The position numbers were made by a program, and so were the translations under genes. From Candidatus Bathyarchaeia archaeon (GTDB lineage: Archaea > Thermoproteota > Bathyarchaeia > Hecatellales > Hecatellaceae): a stretch of DNA of 53,627 nt. The notes under the pieces are model-generated. The model was not told the origin of the DNA. It did no database searches and saw only the letters and a program-made list of their open reading frames with translations. Below are positions 49,034-53,627 of this stretch, one piece after another; positions within the stretch are counted from its first letter, which is position 1; each line of letters opens with the position of its first letter. The stretch covers positions 1-53,627 of the forward strand of contig JAVZMI010000009.1 of assembly GCA_038883335.1 (NCBI GenBank). Direction: 5' to 3'.

Positions 49034-50077
49034 TTGAGCTTTGAGTTGCGTCGTTCTATTGCCCCTAAATCCAGCGTGAACCCTTCAGGGGAGAATGCCG
49101 CAAAAGAGTCCCTACCCGCCGCAGAAGATAGGCTAGGTTTTCCTCTGGTTTTATTGATTTGCGACTCGAACCCCTTTTCTATCGTAAGGTATTTCGAGCA
49201 CGCGCTTTACGAATGTGTTAATCTGGTTACGGTTTACCTTGATGTCCATGAGTGGTTCTTGAAGAGGTTCGGGTTGCCTAGGCTACTCTATAAACTTTTC
49301 AAAACTAGGCTTAGGCATCTTGGACCTCTGCCTAGGGAGCCTGATGTTGTGCTAGTTGTTGAACCTTACGTGAAGACCCGCTTGGAGCTTGACCGTTTTA
49401 AGGACTCGGTTAAAGTATTCTACGCTCTTGACCCTCACTCCCCCAAGGCTAGAGAGGCATATGCGCGGTGTGGGGTCTGGGGGTATGATTATGTGTTCTG
49501 CGGCCAGAAAGATTATATTCCAATGCTGGAGGAGCTGGGTTGTAGTAGGGTACATTGGCTTCCCTACGCTGTTGACCCCTCCATCTTCAGGAAGTTAGAA
49601 GATGTGGGAGTCAAGTATGATGTCGCCTTTCTGGGGAGTCTAACCCCTGATAGGCGAACAGTGTTAGAGAGGTTGGGAAGTAGATTTAAACTATTAACTG
49701 TCGGGCATGGCAAGGGCGCATGTTACATGCATGACGCTTCGATCGCTTATTCGATGTCTAGGATTGTGCTCCAAGTCTCAAATAGGGGGACGCTTGGGGC
49801 TAGGGTCTTTGAGGGTATGGCGTGTAACAGGTTGGTGGTGGCTGACAAGATAGACAACGGCCTCAACGATCTATTCGTAGATGGAAGAGATATCGTGCTC
49901 TACGGGGAACTGGAGGAGCTTGAGGAGAGGGTCGATTATTATCTATCGCATGAGGAGGAGAGGAAGCGTATTGCAGTTCAAGGTTATAACATCGTGATAG
50001 ATAAGCACACATACAAACATCGAATAACAGAGTTACTAACAACCGTCCTCGGCTCTAGCCTATCAGGTGGTCCCTAG
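49034..50077 (+). CDS. CgeB-like glycosyltransferase 1
   Basis: 347 residues. GT-B fold of the spore-maturation CgeB/glycosyl-transferase-1 type: YALDPHSPKAREAY, YDYVFCGQKDYIPMLEELG, LPYAVDPSIF, VAFLGSLTPDRR and C-terminal ARVFEGMACNRLVVAD. Cytoplasmic. Paralogous to the convergent gene at 50121. Probable role in surface glycan or archaellin/S-layer glycosylation. Confidence 0.82.
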   Translation: MSFELRRSIAPKSSVNPSGENAAKESLPAAEDRLGFPLVLLICDSNPFSIVRYFEHALYECVNLVTVYLDVHEWFLKRFGLPRLLYKLFKTRLRHLGPLPREPDVVLVVEPYVKTRLELDRFKDSVKVFYALDPHSPKAREAYARCGVWGYDYVFCGQKDYIPMLEELGCSRVHWLPYAVDPSIFRKLEDVGVKYDVAFLGSLTPDRRTVLERLGSRFKLLTVGHGKGACYMHDASIAYSMSRIVLQVSNRGTLGARVFEGMACNRLVVADKIDNGLNDLFVDGRDIVLYGELEELEERVDYYLSHEEERKRIAVQGYNIVIDKHTYKHRITELLTTVLGSSLSGGP

Positions 50078-50120
50078 TTTTATGGGTTCGCCGCATTTTT
50101 TAATGAGCTTCTAGTCGATT

Positions 50121-51101
50121 CTACTCTCCCAACATTACTGATAAAATATACTTTGCTCGGTGTAGCCATGTATGCTTAGAATAGACCTCATTTTGACCGT
50201 TTCTCGCTATGGTTTCTCTCTCCTCTTCGTGTTTAAGGTAGTATTTTATTTTTTCAACAGCATCAGGCAAGTCTTTATAGATTACCAGGTGTTTACCGTC
50301 TTCAAAAAGCAGATTTCTGCCGGAGAAATCATTCGTTAACAATAGACGGCCACATGCCATAGCTTCAAATATTCGCCTGTTTAATCCAGGAAATACGTGA
50401 AAGTTTACAATAATCTTAGCCATATTATACAACTTAACATAGTCATGGTGAAGATAGCCTTGACCGATAAAACTTTTCGGGAAAAATTTCGTTAGCTCCT
50501 CCATGAAAACACGGCGTTGCTCGTAATACTTGCCATCTAACCTTCCCACAAATGCAAAATCGTAAATTTCAGGCACATCTAACCTTTTGTGAACAATTGG
50601 ATCGCAGGCTAATGGCAGAAAGAAGACATGCCTACAACCAGCGTCACGATACTTATCTATGTAGTCATAATGGGCTATGAACACATAATCATACTTACTG
50701 ATCTTTACCCTTTCTTTATGCACCTCAAATCCACCCATGATTGTGTCAATGGCGTAGTATGCTTTCCTCGCGTTACTGTGACAACTAAAGTCAAAATTTA
50801 CCCTCACTGGGTCGACCACGAGTATCATGTCAGGAGAATCGAATGTATTCCCAGGGAGCTTAATAGCGTTATCAAAACGTCTTCCCAGCATCCTTCGAAA
50901 CATTTTGAAACTAGGATGTTTAATCAGATCTGATAAGTAATAGCCATGATGCGGATTAACCAGTTGAGCATTGCACAATCCATAGAAGGCTCTCTCTAAA
51001 CAGGCGCTCTCTCCATAAAAAGACGGGTAACCAACTATTAATACCTTGAGAGCTTTCTCAAATTTAGAATTAAAGCTTTGCCCGTTCAGAGAGTTGCTCA
51101 T
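50121..51101 (-). CDS. CgeB-like glycosyltransferase 2
   Basis: About 326 residues from ATG 51101 (the frame is open to 51128). Same plan as the previous gene: YYAIDTIMGG, YDYVFIAHYDYIDKYRDAG, LPLACDP, FAFVGRLDGKYYEQRR and RRIFEAMACGRLLLTND. More AT-rich than the genes to its left, which hints at separate acquisition. Confidence 0.82.
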   Translation of the reverse strand: MSNSLNGQSFNSKFEKALKVLIVGYPSFYGESACLERAFYGLCNAQLVNPHHGYYLSDLIKHPSFKMFRRMLGRRFDNAIKLPGNTFDSPDMILVVDPVRVNFDFSCHSNARKAYYAIDTIMGGFEVHKERVKISKYDYVFIAHYDYIDKYRDAGCRHVFFLPLACDPIVHKRLDVPEIYDFAFVGRLDGKYYEQRRVFMEELTKFFPKSFIGQGYLHHDYVKLYNMAKIIVNFHVFPGLNRRIFEAMACGRLLLTNDFSGRNLLFEDGKHLVIYKDLPDAVEKIKYYLKHEEERETIARNGQNEVYSKHTWLHRAKYILSVMLGE

Positions 51102-51626
51102 ACGACACACTACCGCTCGCGCACGCAAATACCCTCAGATGATTAAATCCTTCTAATGGTATAGCTGAACATATTTAATGGCTTCAATGGCAGATGAATT
51201 GACAAGTATACTTTATAAGGTGCAGCCCCAATAGGGCTTCACTCCAAAGAGTGGCGGTAGCTTTTACTATCTTTGACTTTCAAATTACAAGGCACGGGAT
51301 AGGATTACCCATTTTATAGGCAAGCGATGGGTACACGTCGCGGTAAGATTACGTAGGGCACAAAGGAATGTGTGCTCAAGGTCACCGCTACGCTTTTGAA
51401 TCCAACTTTTTTTTCTCTTTGTTGATACAACCCGATTGTTTTCTAGTAGAAAATACGCCGATAAGTCTAGGTAACTCTTCTTTATTAAAATATCAAACAA
51501 AAGTCTTTAAAGATACTAAATGCCATATTAACAGAATCTGCTGTTACATCAGGTCAAAGCAGTCTTGATCTATTTTTATTTTTATAAAGGATTTCGTCAT
51601 GACGGCAAATGCCGTAACCATATTTG
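51102..51626. other. AT-rich gene-free stretch with tandem hairpins
   Basis: A TATA-like CTTTATAAGG (51211-51220) is followed by two adjacent hairpins: AGCCC/GGGCT (51224-51238) and CACTC/GAGTG (51240-51253). Small frames here lack domains and have atypical composition. It might hold a small RNA. Confidence 0.35.
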
Positions 51627-53174
51627 TTAAGGTATTGTCGTTTCTTTCCTGGAAGATTGAAGATATGCCCAAACGTCTTTGAAGAGTTTTCGGCTTTCCG
51701 AATCAATCAACGACAATACAGCGAAGTAGACAAAACTGCCAACCGCCACGGTCAGAACAGTCTCATAACTTCTAGCAGGGTGAATAATCCATACGAGCAG
51801 ACCCATAACAGTAGCGGCCCCCAAATACCGGGTCAGGTTCTTGATGGGAAATTTGAACTGCAATGCCTTCCTAGATATCTGATAGGCTAATAAGAATAGA
51901 AGTATGTCGGCTATGAAATTGGCTAAAAAGCAGCCAATCGTTGCGTACAAATAAGGCTGTTGTGGGAAATATTCTAGAGATATTTTTACAAATAAATAGA
52001 TAAGTGGGAGAGCAACAAATGCACGTATATATTTGGTGAGAGGCCATACGATGAGCATACTACTCATCAACTTCTTGAATGAGACATTAACATCCAAATC
52101 CACCTTTACACTTCCAAAAATAACGTTCTCCATAACTACGATCAAAGGGACCATAGGCGCCCACACCGACATCAATTTCAATAGCGGTGTAGCCGTCTCA
52201 TAATCGGATTTGAAAAGATGCAAAAGCGGCTCTGCTAATACAAAGGTTCCCACGGCCATAGGAATGGAAAACATCAAGCATAGCTTCAAAATTTCTTCAA
52301 CATCCCTGATCCCACCTCCACTTAAGAGTCTAGGATACAACGCTATAGCCAAACTTGCCGCAAAGTGAGTCGTTACTGCCACAGAAGCGGCAACTCGATA
52401 TAGAGCCAGCGGCTCAGGTTGGTGTATAATAAGAGCTAAAACCAGCAAGTCTAGGCTGTATAAAAATCCGGCAAAGGGATCTGGGGCGGCCACCCATATA
52501 CGTGAAAACCACTTCTTACTCAAGCTCCAATTAATATCTTCTCCAATTTCGCCTATAAAACGCGAGAGATAAAATAAACAACCAACAGCATAGGCGAATA
52601 TGACGGCAATGATTGCGCCGACTAAACCCATCCGGAGAACATAAAAGAGTAGGAAGGCGAAAATTATCTTCGCAATCTCGAAAAGCATCTCAGCATAACC
52701 GATTAGGTGGGGATACCGACCTTGAGCCAAGGCACGTAAACTTGCATACAAATACATCACAAAAATTTGAGTACCGGTTATGTAGAAGTAAGAGATGTCA
52801 GTTTTAATAATGTTAGAGGCAGGAATAGAGATAAAAATGAATATTAGAAAAGCAACCGAAGCTATTATAAGGTTGCTCACAACTCCCGTTTTACCTATGG
52901 AATAGCCCCTAGCGTAAAACCTCGTAATCCAGAAAGGTAGGAACGATGATGGAAAAACAGCATAGCCCAATATGATGCTTATATACTGCCATATGCCAAA
53001 ATCTGCAACTGAAAGATTTCGCGTCACTATGATAATGAATATCAGCCCAGTAAGCATGCTGACGATCCTTGAGCCAAAGGCGACCAAACCAGAGTAACGT
53101 AGTCTTATAGACCCGCTCAACTTATTCGCCTTACGAGGATTATGCATGCCTTCTGTACTTTTAATATTATCCAA
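51627..53174 (-). CDS. Oligosaccharide flippase (Wzx/RfbX-like, MOP superfamily)
   Basis: 515 residues with 12-14 membrane segments. N-terminal YSGLVAFGSRIVSMLTGLIF and VTRNLSVADFGIWQY match polysaccharide flippases. Moves lipid-linked glycans across the membrane, in keeping with the glycosyltransferases beside it. AT-rich codon use. Confidence 0.87.
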   Translation of the reverse strand: MDNIKSTEGMHNPRKANKLSGSIRLRYSGLVAFGSRIVSMLTGLIFIIIVTRNLSVADFGIWQYISIILGYAVFPSSFLPFWITRFYARGYSIGKTGVVSNLIIASVAFLIFIFISIPASNIIKTDISYFYITGTQIFVMYLYASLRALAQGRYPHLIGYAEMLFEIAKIIFAFLLFYVLRMGLVGAIIAVIFAYAVGCLFYLSRFIGEIGEDINWSLSKKWFSRIWVAAPDPFAGFLYSLDLLVLALIIHQPEPLALYRVAASVAVTTHFAASLAIALYPRLLSGGGIRDVEEILKLCLMFSIPMAVGTFVLAEPLLHLFKSDYETATPLLKLMSVWAPMVPLIVVMENVIFGSVKVDLDVNVSFKKLMSSMLIVWPLTKYIRAFVALPLIYLFVKISLEYFPQQPYLYATIGCFLANFIADILLFLLAYQISRKALQFKFPIKNLTRYLGAATVMGLLVWIIHPARSYETVLTVAVGSFVYFAVLSLIDSESRKLFKDVWAYLQSSRKETTIP

Positions 53175-53260
53175 TGTTCGAAGTTAGGCTACACCCTTTA
53201 AAATGCGGAGCATATCACTTCAAATACAAGTTACCAGCTTAAGAAAAATAGTCGAGTCTT

Positions 53261-53627
53261 ATGCATCCAATAAATAAATTACTTTCTATCTTTGGCTTGC
53301 GGCTGGAAAGGACGCGCATCAGAATTCCAAAGGAGTTCGAGGCGAATTACAGGCGCCAAATGGAGGAAGTAGAAAGAAACAGTAGGGGCTTTCGAGTTTT
53401 TAAGAAAATTATCTATGAGGCAGGTTTTCATCCGCAGAGCTATATCGATTTTGAATGCGAATTTGCATCTTCTTGGATCGCCAGACTGAAACCAAATACC
53501 ATTTTAGACATCGGGTCCTATAGGCATTGGATTATAGGGTTGCTCGCAAATTTTCACGTTACGACTGTAGATATTCGAGATAGGAAGGCGTTTTCGATGA
53601 ATGAAAATGTCATCGTATGTGATGCAA
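53261..53627 (+). CDS. SAM-dependent methyltransferase-like protein, cut by window edge
   Basis: 122 codons from ATG 53261 to the right edge with no stop. The N-terminus is helical and basic. NTILDIGSYRHW followed by VTTVDIRD is methyltransferase motif I and the acidic end of beta-2. It would belong to the polysaccharide block. Most of the domain is outside the window. Confidence 0.65.
   Translation, partial: MHPINKLLSIFGLRLERTRIRIPKEFEANYRRQMEEVERNSRGFRVFKKIIYEAGFHPQSYIDFECEFASSWIARLKPNTILDIGSYRHWIIGLLANFHVTTVDIRDRKAFSMNENVIVCDA

Noticed and set aside
51368-51568. 66-codon forward frame in the AT-rich gap
   Set aside because: Random-looking composition, no binding site, no domain.
1-53627. 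CRISPR array, insertion sequences, att sites or prophage
   Set aside because: I looked because of the CARF genes and the accessory island. I saw no regularly spaced repeats, transposase, integrase or terminal inverted repeats.

Overview
The window is archaeal chromosome. It carries PolD large subunit, Hef helicase-nuclease, Elf1, aIF5A with deoxyhypusine synthase, Nob1, Sec61-beta, ZPR1, UPF0147, an intron-containing tRNA, TATA-type promoters and many TTG/GTG starts. PolD and Hef together with a Thermoproteota-style OB-fold SSB suggest a deep TACK lineage such as a Bathyarchaeia-like organism. That placement is inference only.

Layout. 1-8.1 kb: housekeeping genes (GMP synthase PPase subunit cut by the left edge, intron-bearing tRNA, MFS transporter, NAD synthetase, thymidylate kinase, Hef, a p27-type zinc protein, a nuclease-like protein). 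8.1-10.6 kb: a structured gene-free stretch and a two-gene CARF operon (wHTH-CARF regulator plus CARF-HEPN effector) with no cas genes or CRISPR array nearby. 11.1-23.7 kb: an accessory surface island. 24.2-48 kb: mostly informational and metabolic genes (UPF0147, IMPase, tRNA-Leu, aIF5A-dys, nucleoside hydrolase, AOR, ProC, Nob1, GfcR-like, NSUN6-like, MoaE, SSB, SerB-like, TrpD, Elf1, PolD2, MazG and others). 47.8-53.6 kb: a surface-polysaccharide block (GT2, two CgeB-like glycosyltransferases, flippase, a methyltransferase cut by the right edge), AT-richer toward its end.

The main discovery candidate is the 11.6-23.7 kb island. It encodes four secreted proteins whose N-termini have a signal peptide followed by HWSD or HWND, resembling SipW-dependent TasA/camelysin fibre subunits. 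It also encodes a multi-TM membrane protein ending in an S26B-type Ser/His signal peptidase domain (SipW-like), a secreted protein sharing a two-domain module with the largest subunit, two C-terminally membrane-anchored surface proteins (one Ig-like, one with InlB-B-like repeats), a small unknown membrane protein and four small DNA-binding regulators. I infer a self-contained archaeal system that secretes, processes, anchors and regulates a TasA/AbpA-like extracellular filament or biofilm matrix. An exact 79-bp repeat covers the signal peptides of two otherwise divergent subunits, and a shared 8-bp motif lies upstream of two paralogous divergent regulators.
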